DNA of 64,000 nt from Rhizomys pruinosus (lineage: Eukaryota > Chordata > Mammalia > Rodentia > Spalacidae), in assembly GCA_009823505.1 (NCBI GenBank), contig VZQC01000334.1, forward strand, positions 124,001 through 188,000, written 5' to 3'. The notes under the pieces are model-generated. The model was not told the DNA's origin. It did not search any database and saw only the letters and a program-made list of their open reading frames with translations. Positions within the stretch are counted from its first letter, which is position 1. The number at the start of each line of letters is the position of its first letter. Shown piece after piece: positions 45,800 through 57,938 of this stretch. The position numbers and the translations under genes are program-made.

Positions 45800-47554
45800 C
45801 GAAGCCAATATTTTACTGAAGCTCTGTGCATTTCATACAAAATTTCAAATCAAATCTAGACCCGTGTCCCCCACCCTGCCCACCCCACCAGAGCTCATGC
45901 ATTCTGCCAAACATGTTTTTCATCATTTTCTCGGTCTCTGTCAAAATTCTCGATGCAGAAGTTTACTGTTTCAAGCAAACTTCACTGTTTCAGTCAGTTC
46001 TTTGACCCAGTCTTTTGGGAGTTGTTGTTGTTGTTGTTCTTTCCAATATGCATCACTCCAAAATATGCACATACACATGCCACATATATCATAGGTTTGA
46101 GCATCTTCAGTTTAGGATTTTTTTTTCTTTATTAAGCTGAAAGATGTCATGTTTAAAGGCTCCTGCTTGGCAAGCCCAAACCACCATCAGTTCTGCCCTT
46201 GTGCTCCACACTGGGGTTTTCCCTTCCCATGGTCACCAAATGAGGTCCATTAAGCACCGCGTCCTGTCTTGATCTTCCTGTACTGGGCTCCATGATACAG
46301 CCTGGGTAGTCCAACAATGGCAGTCTATACTCTGAAGAGGCGGAAACCCCAGTGGCAGTAGGTCAGTCCACAAGTTGGATGCCTCAACAGTCCCATCTGG
46401 TACTGACGGTTTGGAGGATTCTTGGAGAGACATGAGTCCTCAGTCCATAATGGAAAGTTGAAAAGCTGTGTCTCTTGTCTTTGAAGGATGGTAAAAGCAA
46501 TGGTAGCCACAGGGTAGCTGCACTTGCCAGTAAGACAGGCAAAACAACTGTGCTCTTTTTTTTTTCTTTTTTACTTTTTGTCTTTTTACTAGGATCTCAA
46601 GTTTTATACCTGAAATATAATTTCTCAGGCCTTACTATTTTTTTTTTTCTGGTTATACTTTCGTTTTGGATGTTTAAGGCCACATGGTTAGTCCAGATTA
46701 ACCAAGTTTTTTATTTTCTCAAGGTCACTTGAGGATCTGTCCTCAAAGTTCACTCAGGTTTGTTTTTTTTTTGGGGGGGGGCTGCTCCTTTTGGCTTTTC
46801 AATTACCAGTTCCATCCATTCGAGGGCAAAGTCAGGTCTTGCAAGACCAGGCTTCCCTTATTGAAGCATGAGCGGACTTTCCTCTTTATAGACTAGACAC
46901 TGGCTGAAGTCCTATTAGTGGATTTCCAAGACCTCCCTGTACAGGAAGACTGGTGACTCAACATTTGCAGGACATTTCAAGATATGCCCACATGCATAGT
47001 CCCCTGGGACTTAGTTGACCTCTGAGGGCAAAGAACAAAGTTATCCCTTAAGACTCTTGGCCAAATTGGTATGGGCATTAAGTATGGTCATTAAGCATCC
47101 AGAAAGGCTAAGTTACACCAGCCTGATACTTTTAACTACTGTGTAATATTTTAGAAAAGGCTTGGACAATAGCTCAAGCAGCCTTGTATAAGAAATACTA
47201 AGAAGCACTCCCATAAAATAAATACTGTGGTTAGACATAATGTCCTGACAAACTACTTTTCTCCTCATTCTTTTGATCTTATATTACTCTAAAATATGTA
47301 TACATATCCTCCACCCATATACCAAAAATTCCTAACTCTGAAAATAAATGGTAGCTTAGTTCTAGAACCTGGTAAAGAATTCACAGTATAAGAGCACAGT
47401 TGTTTTCAGATCACGAGGAATATAAAATTAAGGTTGCTCAGTTTGCCTTACAACTAGGTAACTGGTTCTAGCATCCACAGATGAGGAACACTATTCTTCA
47501 TTTGTTTTTCTGGTACTGTGCTACTTCACTTAACATGATATCTTCTCCTTCCAT

Positions 47555-47996
47555 CTATTTACCTGCAAAGTTCATAATGTCATCTTTCTTTGCTGCTGCA
47601 TAGAACTCCATTGTGTAGATGTACCACATTTTCTCTATCCACCTGTCAGTTGAGGGGCACTTGGGTTGGTTCCAGCTCTTTGCTATTGTGAAGAAAGCTG
47701 CAATGAACATGGCTGTGTGTGTATCTCTGTGGTAGGATGAGTCTTGTGGGTATATACCCAGGAGCGGTATGGCTGGGTCAGATGAAAAGCTCATTTTGAG
47801 TCTTTTAAGGGTTCTCCACACTGCTTTCCATAGTGGTTGTACTAGTTTACATTCCCACCAGCAGTGGATGAGTGTTCCCCTTTCCCCACAACTTCTCCAG
47901 CATTTGGTATCATTTGTTTTCTGGATCCTAGCCAGTCTTATTAGAGTGAGATGATATCTTAAAGTGGTTTTAATTCGCATTTCCTTAATTATTAGT
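47555..47996 (-). pseudogene. L1 ORF2 C-terminal domain fragment
   Basis: On the minus strand this frame encodes the L1 ORF2 C-terminal region. It carries the Cys-rich motif ([18 protein letters not shown]), then P-L-W-K-A-V-W-R, then the block L-L-G-I-Y-P and, near its end, E-F-Y-A-A. The N-terminal ~45 residues of the 183-codon frame (48106-47997) come from the nested L1's 3' UTR and are not ORF2. The missing upstream domains lie beyond the nested insertion, so it is a relic. Confidence 0.9.
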
Positions 47997-48893
47997 GATG
48001 CTGAACATTTTTTTTCAAAACCAATTTTTATTGAAGCTTTGTGCATTTCATAAAAAAATTTCCAACCAAATCTAGACCCACTCCCCTTCCTTGCCCCCGA
48101 CCCCACCAGAGCTCATGCATTCTGCCAAACATGTTTTTCATCTTTTTCTCAGTCTCTTTAAAAATTTTTGATACAGTTTACTGTTTCAAGCAGAAGTTCC
48201 CCATTTTAGTCAGTTCTTTGACCCAGTCTTTTTTGGTGTTGTTATTCCTTCCAATATGCATCACTCCAAAAATATGCATATATGCATGCCACATATTTCT
48301 TTTAGCATCTTCAGCTTATGATTTTTTTTTATTGGGCTGAAGGATGTCATGTTTGAAGGCTCCTCCTTGGCAAGCCCAAACCACCATCAGTTCTTCCCTG
48401 TGTTCCACATTGGGGTTTTCCCTTCCCATTATCACCAAATGAGGTTCAGTAAGCATCATGTCCTGTCTTGATCCTCCTGTACTGGTCTCTGTGATATAGC
48501 CTGGGTTGTCCAACAACGGCACTCAATACTCTGAAGAGGCTGAAACCCCCATAGTAGCTCAGTCCACAAGTTGGATGTCTCAGCAGTCCCCATTTGGCAC
48601 TGAAAGTTTGGAAGATTTTTGGAGAGACCTGAGTCTTCAGTCCATATTGGAAGTTTGGAAAGCTGTGTCTCACATCTTCAAATGATGGCAAAAGCAGTGG
48701 CAGCCACAGGGTAGCTGCACTTGCCAGTAAGAATTGAAGACAAGCAAATGAACTGTTTTGTTTTGTTTTCTTTTTGCTTTTTGTCTCTTTACTAGGATCT
48801 CAAGCTTTATACCTGAAGTACAATTTCTCAGGCCTTACTAATTATTTATTTCTGGTTATACTTTCCTTTTGGATGTGATGTTGAACATTTTTT
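47995..48893 (-). mobile_element. L1 3' UTR nested in an L1, with TSD
   Basis: GTGATGCTGAACATTTTTTT (47995-48013) and GTGATGTTGAACATTTTTTT-like (48875-48893) flank about 860 bp of minus-strand long-type L1 3' UTR. The host L1 ORF2 reads continuously on either side once the insert is removed. One mismatch in the TSD implies modest age. Confidence 0.88.
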
Positions 48894-50250
48894 AAAGTTG
48901 TTTCTCAGCCATCTTTATTTCCTCATTTGTGAAGTCTCTGCTTAGCTCTTTACTCCATTTGATTTCTTACTTCTTTGTTTTTTGAGTAGTTTATATAGTC
49001 TCAAAGTCAATGCTCTATCAGCTGTATCACTGGTGAAGAGTTCCTCCCATTCTGTGGGTTTTCTCTTCACTTCCCTGATTGTTTCTGTCACTGTACAGAA
49101 GCTTCTGAGTTTAATGGGGTCCCACTTGTCAGTTGTCAATCTCACTTCCTGTGCAACTGTTGTCTGATTTAGGAAGCCTTCTCCTATTCCTATGTCTTAT
49201 AAGTTGCTGCCAATGTTTTCTTCTATCACCTTCAGAGTTTTGGGTTTCATGTTGAGGTCTTTGATCCATTTGGAGTTGATTTTTGTACAAGGCAAGAGGT
49301 AGAGATTTAGTTTTATTCTTCTACAAGTGGTGATCCAGCTTTGCCAAAACCATTTGCTGAAGATGCTGTCCTTCCTCCATTGGGTCTTCTTGGCCCCTTT
49401 GTCAAATATGAGGTGGTTGAAATTGTGTGTGCTCAAGTTTAGATCTTCAAATTTGTTCCATTTGTCTACAGGTCTGTTTTCATGCCAGTGGCAGGCTGTT
49501 TTTATGACTATAGCCCTGTAATATATGTTTGAAATCTGGTATAGTGATCACCCCTATATGGCTCTTTTCACTCAGGGTTGCTTTGGCTATTTGGGGTCTT
49601 TTGTTTTTCCATATGAATTTAAGGATTTTTTCCCCAAGTCTGTGAAGAAATTCATGGGGATTTTAATTGGGATTGCATTGAATCCGTATATTAATTTGAG
49701 TAGAATGGACATTTTCATTTTTACTATATTAATTTTCCCAGTCCATGAGGATGGGAGGTCTTTCCATCTTCTGATGTCATTTTCAATCTCCCTTCTTCAA
49801 GGGTTTAAATTTTTTGTTGTAGAGGTCTTTGGTGTCTTTGGTTAGGTTTGTTCCTAGGTATTTTATTGTTTTTGATGCTATTGTGAGTGTGAAGGTCTCC
49901 TTATATTCCTTCTTCAGTTGCTTGTTGTTGGTGTAAAGAAAGGCTACTGGTTTTTGTAAGTTAATTTTGTATCCTGCCACTTTACTGAAAGTCTCAATAA
50001 TTTCTAGTTTTCTGGTGGAATTTTTTAGCATCCCTTAGATAAACTATCATATCATCAGCAAAAAGGGATAGCTTGACTTCCTCTTTTCCAATTAGTACTC
50101 CTTTAATTTTTCTTTCTTTTCTTATTGCCCTAGCAAGTGTTTCAAGCACTATATTGAAGAGGAGTGGTGATAGTGGGAAGCCTTATCATGTTTGTGCCTT
50201 TAAGGAGAATGCTTCTGACTTTTCTCCATTTAGGATGATGTTGGCTGTGG
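48894..50250 (-). pseudogene. L1 ORF2 central region, decayed
   Basis: The minus strand encodes, in pieces, ORF2 from the reverse transcriptase through the region before the Cys-rich domain. The [17 protein letters not shown] DNA is at about 50039-50068, followed in reading order by [11 protein letters not shown] (about 49940-49990) and H-N-F-N-H-L-I-F-D-K-G-A (about 49395-49430). Stops and frameshifts divide it, so no product is expected. Confidence 0.9.
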
Positions 50251-50282
50251 GTTTCTTGCATAACCATAATGTGGTATCTCAT

Positions 50283-51200
50283 TAGTAAATGCCACAATGG
50301 ATGATTTGGGATAAAGTGTGATGCACTATAAGCAGTAAGGTATGGAAGAAAATCATGGACATTTGGAGGTACTATGAAACACAGTCACCTGGGGTAGTTA
50401 GTAACTCCAACTAGATAATTCTGTGCTGTTTTAATTCTCATCTATTCATCAGCAGCACTGAACACTCTTACTTGTCTTGCAGTTGAGGATATCCAGGGAG
50501 GAGCAGCGAGAATACTCATTTCCATTCATGTCTGGGCCAGTCCTCAGGAAGAGAAGCCAATGGATGATGATGCAAAGCTGAAGTCTGGAGATCTTGCTCA
50601 TTCTACTCCAACAAGCTCAGAGGGATGAGCACAGTGGCTGGTCAGCCGAGGCCTGAGCAAAGAAACATTGATGATGCCCTCCCTAGGGAGGGAGGAGCTT
50701 ATCACTGACATGATCTGCATACAGCAAGGTGGGCTCAGAAAACTACCAAGCCAAAAAGTACACCTCACTTATAACCCACAACAGGCAAAACAGAACTCCT
50801 TCTAGGGGATAAGGATGAGCATTGTGTGAGACTTGCCATTTCATTCTTTGGGCACCTTGACAGTCACACACTAGTATGATTCACAGTTGAGGAATCTGAG
50901 ATGGGGAAACTGAGGGTAGGAACTTCTGGCCATCTCCCAAGTGCCTAACACTTGTTCTCACCTCCCAGTGTCTGGGACATCCTCCCAGCTCTTCACAAAG
51001 CTTACCAGTTTGCTCCAGGTAGGAGCTTGCTGGTGGGAGTATCATTAGTTTGTAGAAGACTCCCTGATGTCCAGACTTAAAGAATCTCTCAATTCTCTGT
51101 CTAGTCCCTAAGTCTATTATTATAGGTCTATCTTTGTAGCATTTATTATATGTTATTTGAAACAAGATCACATATCCATTTCTTTACTATGTGATTAGTC
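50283..51200. other. Unique sequence
   Basis: A MIR-like tract may be present at about 50880-50920 (GGAATCTGAGATGGGGAAACTGAGG). No gene seen. Confidence 0.35.
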
Positions 51201-51204
51201 TTAC

Positions 51205-51306
51205 TAGACTATTAACTCCATTAGAATAAAAGACAGGTTCAATTTACCACTGCACTCCCTGTTGAAAGCCGAGCTTGGCATACAGTACATGCTCAGTAAA
51301 TGTGTG
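51205..51306 (+). repeat. L2 3' end
   Basis: GACTATTAACTCCATTAGAATAAAAGACAGG..CACTGCACTCCCTG..GAGCTTGGCATACAGTACATGCTCAGTAAATG follows the L2 3' terminus order. Confidence 0.65.
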
Positions 51307-52695
51307 CCACAGAGTCACTCTCAGCAAGCCATAGAACGTGGGCATCGACTTCTAGTCTGCTTTCAGAATCAGCTCTCTTTATGCTGTTCTTTCAGGTTGA
51401 CCCAAAATTCCTTGAAGAAGTCCTTTGGGCTTCAAGGTGCCTGTGCCTTCTTCAGGCACCATTTTTTCAGGCTGATTAACTTAAAGTCAGAGAACTGAGA
51501 AGCATCCAATCTGTCCTACAGATAAAATTCTGTCTGCTGTTATTTCATAGTGTGGCTTTCTGCTCTTTCTCTAGGGAACTTCCACAGCCAAGATTGCAAA
51601 ACTCTAGAATGAGTTTTTCATCTCACTTTTTGCATTATTCTTTTCTTTCATCTCACAGTAAACTCTTTGTGTTATATTTGGAGAACTTTATTTGGCTTAA
51701 GCTTTCACTTTACTATTTGGTCTCTGTCTATCTCAAGCATTGGATTTTCTAGTTGATGTTCCTGGATTTAAAGCATGTTTTTAACTCTTGGAGAATATTA
51801 ACATATCCATTGTGAAGCCTCCTGGCTACCACCAACTCTCAAGCCAATTATTCCCAGTGTCAACAGGCCTGTCTGTTCCTTTCCATGGCACCCTACATCC
51901 TGTGAGCCTTCAGTAGTTCTTGTTCTTGCCTGGCTGGCTGTGAGACTGGCCTTGTTTGACAGATTCTGCTCACATACATGTCATCTGCTGCTCTTCATGG
52001 AGTCCCCTCCCCATCAGAAGACACTACCTGCCTTCGCGGCCTTTGTCTCTACTCAATGTGCCTATCTCACAGTAGCTGTGACTGCTATCCATCCCCAGGC
52101 ACCAAAGCATTTCCTGTGTATACCACGAACTCTCAAACTATCTTCTAAGGGTTCCATGAAAACATCCCACTGATGGCTCCCAGCCCAAATGACACAAATG
52201 CAGTGTCCTGGAGAGGTAGTCCACAGAGGTAGCTATGTTCTCCCACTCTGCATCTCCCCTCTATCTCTTCTCTGAAGGGCAATTGGCCTGCACTTGGTAT
52301 GTAACTATCCTCAAGCACTGAGGTAGCTTTGCTTTGAGTACATACTCTTGAAACTCTCGCCTAGCTCCTTAACATGCAGATGGTCTCAGGACTTGAACTC
52401 AAGCAAGGTACAGTGACACATGTATGTAATCTCAGAACAGAGAAGGTAGAGACAAGAGTGACACAGGGTCTAGATCTCTGTAGTCAAGAGAAAGGCCATG
52501 GTGAAAACTTCAAGTTGCCATTAGAACAGAGGCTAGAGTTAAAAGATTAGGGTTTTAAATAGAGAGTCTGGAGCACTGAGGAAGACACATAGAGGACTTA
52601 TGTAGGAGTTATTGTCATCTGAATAGTGCTTTATACACGCGTGGCCGACATCCACATGCTGTTCTTCCCCCCTGCAAGCTTCAAGGCTGTCCCTT
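51307..52695. other. Unique sequence, no gene recognised
   Basis: Frames of 64-78 codons have no recognised domain. Confidence 0.35.
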
Positions 52696-52699
52696 GCCT

Positions 52700-53400
52700 G
52701 CAGACAGACAATCTCTTGGCATAGCTCTGGCAAGGAGTGGGGAGGGGACCATGAGAAAGTTACCTGATGGAATAGAAAGACAATAAAAGGCAGGCTCAGA
52801 AGGCGAGGTCTGGGAGGCTAGAGTCTCTTGTTTATTCATGCCAGCAGTGTGTTTATATACCAAAGGTTACTGTGCTCTGGGCAAGGAAGGGGGGGCAGGC
52901 AGAAGGGAAGGGTGAGCCACCTTGGCCCTAATGGGGTGGGGGCTTCAGAGCTCCTGTTTGTGCAACAGGTAAACTAGAGGTGTGACATTCTGCTCAATGC
53001 CTCAAGGGAAGGGGCTATCTGGTCCTGGAACTTTGCAGAGATAGGTGAGGCAAGAAAACATTGTAATACCTGGACCTTCTGGAGCTACAGATAACTCACA
53101 GAGACAACTGAAATGCCCACAGAGATCTCAGATAATTTTCAAAGGTTTCTCGGGACAGGTCTTACAAGTTCTTTCCTGAAGCCAGGCAAAGTTTCATTCC
53201 TATAGACTTATAACTGGGTATGAGGTAGTCAAGCTAGAGCAATGACAGGAAGGGCCACTCTGGGCCCACGATGGCAGGCTGGCTCCCCAACCCGTTGAAA
53301 CCCTTGGGCAACACATATAAGGTACTGTCATCCTTTTATATATCTTGACTTCTAATGCAGCCAATTGTAATAGAGCAAAATGCAAGAAAAGATGAGTTAA
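52700..53400 (-). mobile_element. Candidate LTR
   Basis: On the minus strand GTATATAAAC (TATA, plus-strand 52852-52859) is followed 18 bp later by AATAAA (plus-strand 52831-52836) and then a GC-richer tail, an LTR-like order of promoter and poly(A) signal. Outer boundaries are not resolved. Confidence 0.45.
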
Positions 53401-53699
53401 AATAAGAAGCTTCTGCCTAGGAAACCATCTCAGAGCAGCCTACAGACAAGGAGCCAAATAAGGAAGAGCACAGCTACATCTCAGCAGTTGTGACAGAGGG
53501 AACTCTGCCATGTAGAGTACAAGCTGCTCATGTGCATGTGAGAAAAGCAGGGCTCTGGAGCTACCAGGACCAGAGACACCGCATGGCTGGAGGGCGCTAA
53601 CATTGGCCCAGTGACCAGCAGCTAGCACATAGGGAAAGCTGCATCCCAGACAGACAGAGGGGCCTTTGGCCACCCCCAGGTGGCTGGACAGCATGTGAG

Positions 53700-54125
53700 C
53701 CACACACGATCATCTCTCTAGTTGGGCCACAGGGACAGACACAGAGCATGCAAACTCTCCCTTGGCTTGGCCCATGATAGCCCAGATAATTAACTAATCT
53801 CAAGAAAGGTTACATCAGCCTCAGCCATTTCTGCCATGGCCCTATAAAAACTCTATACACAGAAGTTTAATAGCTCTTTCCTGTCTCTTTCCCCTTCCAC
53901 TCTTGGGATTTTTTTCTTATTTTTCCTTAATGTCTCACTTTTCTTCAACCTCTCACTAATTCTCTTACTAAAGTCTTTAATTTAGTAATAATTCTTACTA
54001 AAGCTTGCTTCTGCTTTGCCTGCTTGCACCAGAGTTTACATCTTTAATTTCCATTAACATGAGACAATGAACTATGTTGGATGAGTTTGAGTGTCTGACA
54101 TCTTAGGTCCTCAGGTCAGTCTCAA
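53700..54125 (+). mobile_element. Candidate LTR
   Basis: CCCTATAAAAACTC (about 53841-53854) is TATA-like, followed by a pyrimidine-rich stretch and TTACTAAAGCTTGCTTCTGCTTTGCCTGC, reminiscent of rodent LTR R-U5. Boundaries unclear. Confidence 0.35.
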
Positions 54126-54158
54126 CTAGGATGTGAACGGTCCAGTCACTCTTAAAAA

Positions 54159-54337
54159 TACTGCATCATAGCCAGGCATGGTGATGCAGGCCTTTAATCC
54201 TAGCATTTGGGAATCAGAGGCAGGCAGATCTTTGTGAATTCAAGGCCATCCTGGTCTACAGAGTGAGTTTCAGGACAGCTGGGGCTACAGGGAGAGACTC
54301 TGTCTTGAAAAGAAAAAAAAAAAAAACTACTGCATCA
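54159..54337 (+). repeat. B1 SINE with 10-bp TSD
   Basis: TACTGCATCA at 54159-54168 and 54328-54337 flank a full B1 (GCCAGGCATGGTGATGCAGGCC..TGTCTTGAAAAG plus A-tail). Confidence 0.95.
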
Positions 54338-54394
54338 GGAGGATTGGGAATTCAAGACCAGTCTAGGATACAGGAAAGAGATCTTCCTCCAGAA

Positions 54395-54605
54395 GAAACA
54401 AAAAAAGATGGAGGAGGAAAAAGAGCAGAGAGGGAAGAGGGAAGGGAGAAGAGGCTAGGGGGAGACGGAAAGAAGAAAGAGTAAGAGGAGAGGAAGGAGG
54501 AAGATGAAGAGGAAGAAGAAGAGGGGCAAGGGGAAGGAGAGAGAGGAGGAACAGGCAGAAGAAGAATAAAGAAAAAGATGAGGGAAGGAAAAGGAAAAAG
54601 ACTAC
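54395..54605. repeat. Polypurine (GA-rich) tract
   Basis: About 200 bp almost free of C and T on the plus strand: GGAGGAAAAAGAGCAGAGAG, GAAGAGGAAGAAGAAGAGGGG and similar. It follows the B1 A-tail region. Confidence 0.9.
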
Positions 54606-54623
54606 TTTAATGTTGAATGAGGA

Positions 54624-54995
54624 TGTTCTAGTTTGTCTTCAATCCTTAAAATAAAACACTCTGACAAATACCAACCTGGGGAGGAAAGGGTTTATTTAGA
54701 TTACATCTCCCAAGGCAGGAACTCAGGGCAGAAACCTGGAGGCAGGAACTGAAGCACAGGCCATGGAGGAACATTGCTTACCAGCTTGCTCCTCTGGCCC
54801 TTCTTTCTTAAACAATACAGAACAATATGTCCAGGGGTTGGGACTGCCCACCATTGGCTGGGCCCACCCTACATCGCTCAACAGTCAAGAAAATACTCCA
54901 TAGACATGAACACAGTCCATTCCAAAGGAGGCAATTCCCCATTTGAGGCTTCCTCAACCCAGATGTGTCAAGTTGTACTAAAGCTATCTAGTACA
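54624..54995 (-). mobile_element. ERVL/MaLR solo LTR
   Basis: The plus-strand text starts TGTTCTAGTTTGTC and ends CTATCTAGTACA, so on the minus strand it runs TGTACTAG..GAACA. AATAAACCCTTTCCTCCCCAGG and GAGTTCCTGCCTTGGG are shared, reversed, with the LTRs at 23960/25480. Flanks GAGGA and GAGGG are a near 5-bp duplication. Older than the provirus. Confidence 0.85.
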
Positions 54996-55835
54996 GAGGG
55001 GGTTTCTCCATAATTTGAAAAACAATTAACGTTAATTCAAGTGTCTGTGAGGTATTTAACTGTCAAATGGCAAACTCCAAGCTCCAGTGTAGTGACACTT
55101 AGCAATAACTCAGTTGGTGAGTCCCAGCTACCAGCCTGTTGACCATGCTACTCAGAAATGGACAGCTGGTAGCCATTGTCCATCTGAAAAGCTAAAGAGT
55201 CTGAGAAGAGAGCACCTCAGAGCACCCCAGCCCTACGTGAAGCCTCCTACTTGTTCGTCCTGTGGGACACTGCTGCAGAATCCTGTTGACTGAACTATGG
55301 GCCACCCTACCCAGGCTCCTCTACCATGATCTTGACTGATAGGCCTGATAAAGGCCAGACCACACTCAAATTGTGTCCAAAGCTTTGCCCTAGAGACACC
55401 ATACCTTATGAATTCTTTAGGTGCAGTTGATGTTATTTTCTGAAATTCAATAATTCATCAATTATTTTTCAAAGCTTAGAGTCAAATGCTATTTACTATA
55501 CTTTATTTGATTTGATACATTATGTATACTCTCTGGAGGTTGATTGTAAGCCAAGAGAAACAGAAAATAATTCATTTGATTTTTCGTTAGAGTTTTAAAA
55601 TATGTATTTGTTTTCCATAAAGGTACTGATGTGTCCTTTGATAAAGTCAAAATTCAATTCATGAATATACAGCAGGACAATTAACAAACCCCTCAGAGCC
55701 CATCAGTCACACAAACCCAATAGTGACACCTTCTGACTGTGCAAGGAAATGAAAAGAGATGCTCTGGATAGGCCAAGATTAACAAAGTCACTCAAAGCAA
55801 AAGGGAAGATGGGTCCTATCATAAAATAACTAGAT
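54996..55835. other. Unique sequence
   Basis: No repeat or gene seen. Confidence 0.35.
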
Positions 55836-55837
55836 TA

Positions 55838-56030
55838 GGCCGGGCATGGTGGTGCAGGCCTTTAATCCCAGCACTCAGGAGGCATAGGCAGGCAGATCTG
55901 TGAGTTCAAAGCCAGCCTGTTTTTCTGGTCTACATAGCAAGCTCCAGGCCAGCTAGGACTAAGGGGAGACCCTGTCTCAAAAATACCAAAAATAAATAAA
56001 TAATAAAAATAATAAATAAATAAATAAATT
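55838..56030 (+). repeat. B1 SINE
   Basis: GGCCGGGCATGGTGGTGCAGGCC..CAGCACTCAGGAGGCATAGG.., an internal TGTTTTTC interruption, and an AATAAATAAATAATAAAAATAATAAATAAATAAAT tail. Confidence 0.95.
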
Positions 56031-56089
56031 TGGGACTGAAGCTACAGGAAACAGTAAAAGGCACAGTATATATATATTAAAGACACAGT

Positions 56090-56335
56090 GCTGGACAATG
56101 ATGAACATTATTTTGAACAGTACATGCTTCACGTGTATGAACTGATTAATCTTTATAACAACCCAAATAGTACTGAGTCAGGACCTCCACTGTAGAGATG
56201 AGTTTCAAGGAGATGAAGTAACTTGTCTAAAGCCATACAGCTGGTAGATGAAACTGGGCCAATTCCCAAGTGGGCCTAGGCCTCTGGCTTTTAAGTACTG
56301 ACTCTGCTGCTCAGAGACCTGTGCTTGGCCCGCTA
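56090..56335 (-). repeat. MIR SINE
   Basis: GAACAGTACATGCTTCACG, ACTGATTAATCTTTATAACAACCC, CACTGTAGAGATGAGTTTCAAGGAG..AACTTGTCTAAAGCCATACAGCTGG..CTCTGGCTTTTAAGTACTG follow the reversed MIR order over nearly full length. Confidence 0.8.
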
Positions 56336-56450
56336 GGTCACTGTGTCACACATGCTCTGCTGTGCTGTGTTGTACTGTGCTGCCTTAAACTGTGTTCTGT
56401 TCAGTCCAATCCTGTTCCATCCTGTATGGCACAGTCCACCCTTCCAGAAT

Positions 56451-56705
56451 GAGTGCTTCATCTCTTTCTTTTTTAAAAATTTTTGTTTATTTTGTATGTG
56501 TACGAATGTACTGTCTGCATGTAGGTTTGTGCACCCGTGTCGTGCAATGCCACAGAGGTCAGAAGAGGGCGTTGGATTCCCCTGGAACTGGGGACGGTTC
56601 TCAGCTGCCATGTGGGTGTTAGGGATCGAACCCGGATCCTCTTCAAGAGCAGTTGGTGCTCTTAACCACTAGGCCATCTCTCCAGCCCCGAGACCTTCAT
56701 CTCTT
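56451..56705 (-). repeat. B2 SINE with TSD
   Basis: GAGTGCTTCATCTCTT (56451-56466) and GAGACCTTCATCTCTT (56690-56705) flank a reversed B2 (ATTTTGTATGTGTACGAATG..AGGGATCGAACCCGGATCC..CCATCTCTCCAGCCCC). Two mismatches in the duplication. Confidence 0.92.
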
Positions 56706-57139
56706 CCTAGCCAGGACATGTTCCTATTTAATTTCCCTTTTTATCTGCACTGATTCATACTTCAACTCTTCAACTCAGTCTTTGATACATTTGGCAATAA
56801 GAGACCTCTTTGTCCGTGGCTATTCCCATATATGGAGAGAATATGTTTACTCCCTCACCAAGAAGGAAAATTTTTATAGAGTACAAAGTCTTTGAATAAG
56901 CTAACACATTTTTTCTAAAAGATCTTGCTTTGTTTTCTTTATTAATGTTGAATTTAGCTAAGTGATCTCCTGTGTATATTGCAGGGAACACTTTTTCACT
57001 CTTTTGTACATGTATGTGTGTGTCATGTCCATGTGTATGTGTATTGGTATTTGTGAGGGTATGTGCACATGTACATGTTGACAAGTGTGTGTGAGTGTGA
57101 GTTTGTGTAGATGTGTGTAGACCAGAGGTCAGCTTTAGG

Positions 57140-57822
57140 TGACAATCACTTCCACCTTATTTTTGGGGACAGGGTCTGTCACTGAACCTGGAGGCCATGG
57201 GCCAGGCTCACTGAACAATGCCCCACAGGTTTGCTCATCTCTGCCCACCCAGTGCTGGGGTTACAAATGCACACTGTCGAACATGGATTTACCAAGCTTC
57301 TGGAAAGCTTCATCATTTGTATGGCAGACATTTTGCCAACTGAACCATTTCTTTCTTTTTTTCTTTTTTTTTATTGATGCTTTGTGTATTTCATACATCA
57401 TTTTCCAATTCAGTTCAGGCATATTTCCCTTTCCCTTTCCCCCACCCCACCCCACCCCATCCCAGATCATGCATTCTGCCATAACTGTCCTGCATCTTTC
57501 TTTGTTTTTTTTTCATTTTTTTAGCAATAAGTGATAATTTATGAGTACAAGCATCCTTCATGTAAAACCAATTTGCAGGCTGTTGTGCCCAAACCCACAC
57601 AGCCCATGGGTCCCACCATCCAGCAGGGGGGGGGGCTTGTATGTTCAATCAAGTTGATCAAATGAGTGTCCAGACTATATTGCTGTAGTTTCACCATTCA
57701 CCCCAATCACAGCCCGTACATTCTACCATGCCCCCTCTTCTGCAGATTGTTCCCTAGGCTTAGAAAAGGGGCTCAGGTGGATGAGAAGCAACACACCAAC
57801 TGAACCATTTCTACAGTCCCTG
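57140..57822 (-). repeat. B4-type SINE, split by an L1
   Basis: The left part (57140-57352) has TTTTTGGGGACAGGGTCTGTCACTGAACC, CCCAGTGCTGGGGTTACAAATGC, and a tRNA-like half to CCAACTGAACCATTTCT. The right part (57796-57822) resumes with the duplicated CCAACTGAACCATTTCT and ACAGTCCCTG. A TG-rich stretch (about 57000-57120) precedes it. Confidence 0.65.
57336..57812 (-). mobile_element. 5'-truncated L1 3' end with 17-bp TSD
   Basis: A perfect 17-bp duplication, CCAACTGAACCATTTCT, lies at 57336-57352 and 57796-57812. It brackets about 443 bp of minus-strand L1 3' UTR (T-rich start, TTTTTTTTATTGATGC, C-rich tract, GCAATAAGTGATAATTTATG, GGGTCCCACCATCC). Same subfamily as 4896-5166 and longer at the 5' side. 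Confidence 0.95.
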
Positions 57823-57938
57823 TTGTTTAACTCCTTAATGTATAAAATAAGATTTATCTACTCCTTTTAAAAATGCAATCCCAATTAAAATCCCCAAGAG
57901 TTTCTTCACAGGCTGGGGAAAAAAAGCCTTAAATTCAT

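Larger units (their letters stand above)
45800..50282 (-). mobile_element. 5'-truncated L1, long-3'UTR type, with nested L1
   Basis: The 3' end at 45800 is followed on the plus strand by about 1.75 kb of 3' UTR (C-rich tract, TCCAATATGCATCACTCC, GGCAAGCCCAAACCACCATCAG, GGACTTAGTTGACC). ORF2 follows from about 47555 to about 50250, interrupted by a younger L1 at 48016-48874. ORF1 and the ORF2 N-terminus are absent. Host L1 length without the insert is about 3.6 kb. Confidence 0.9.
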
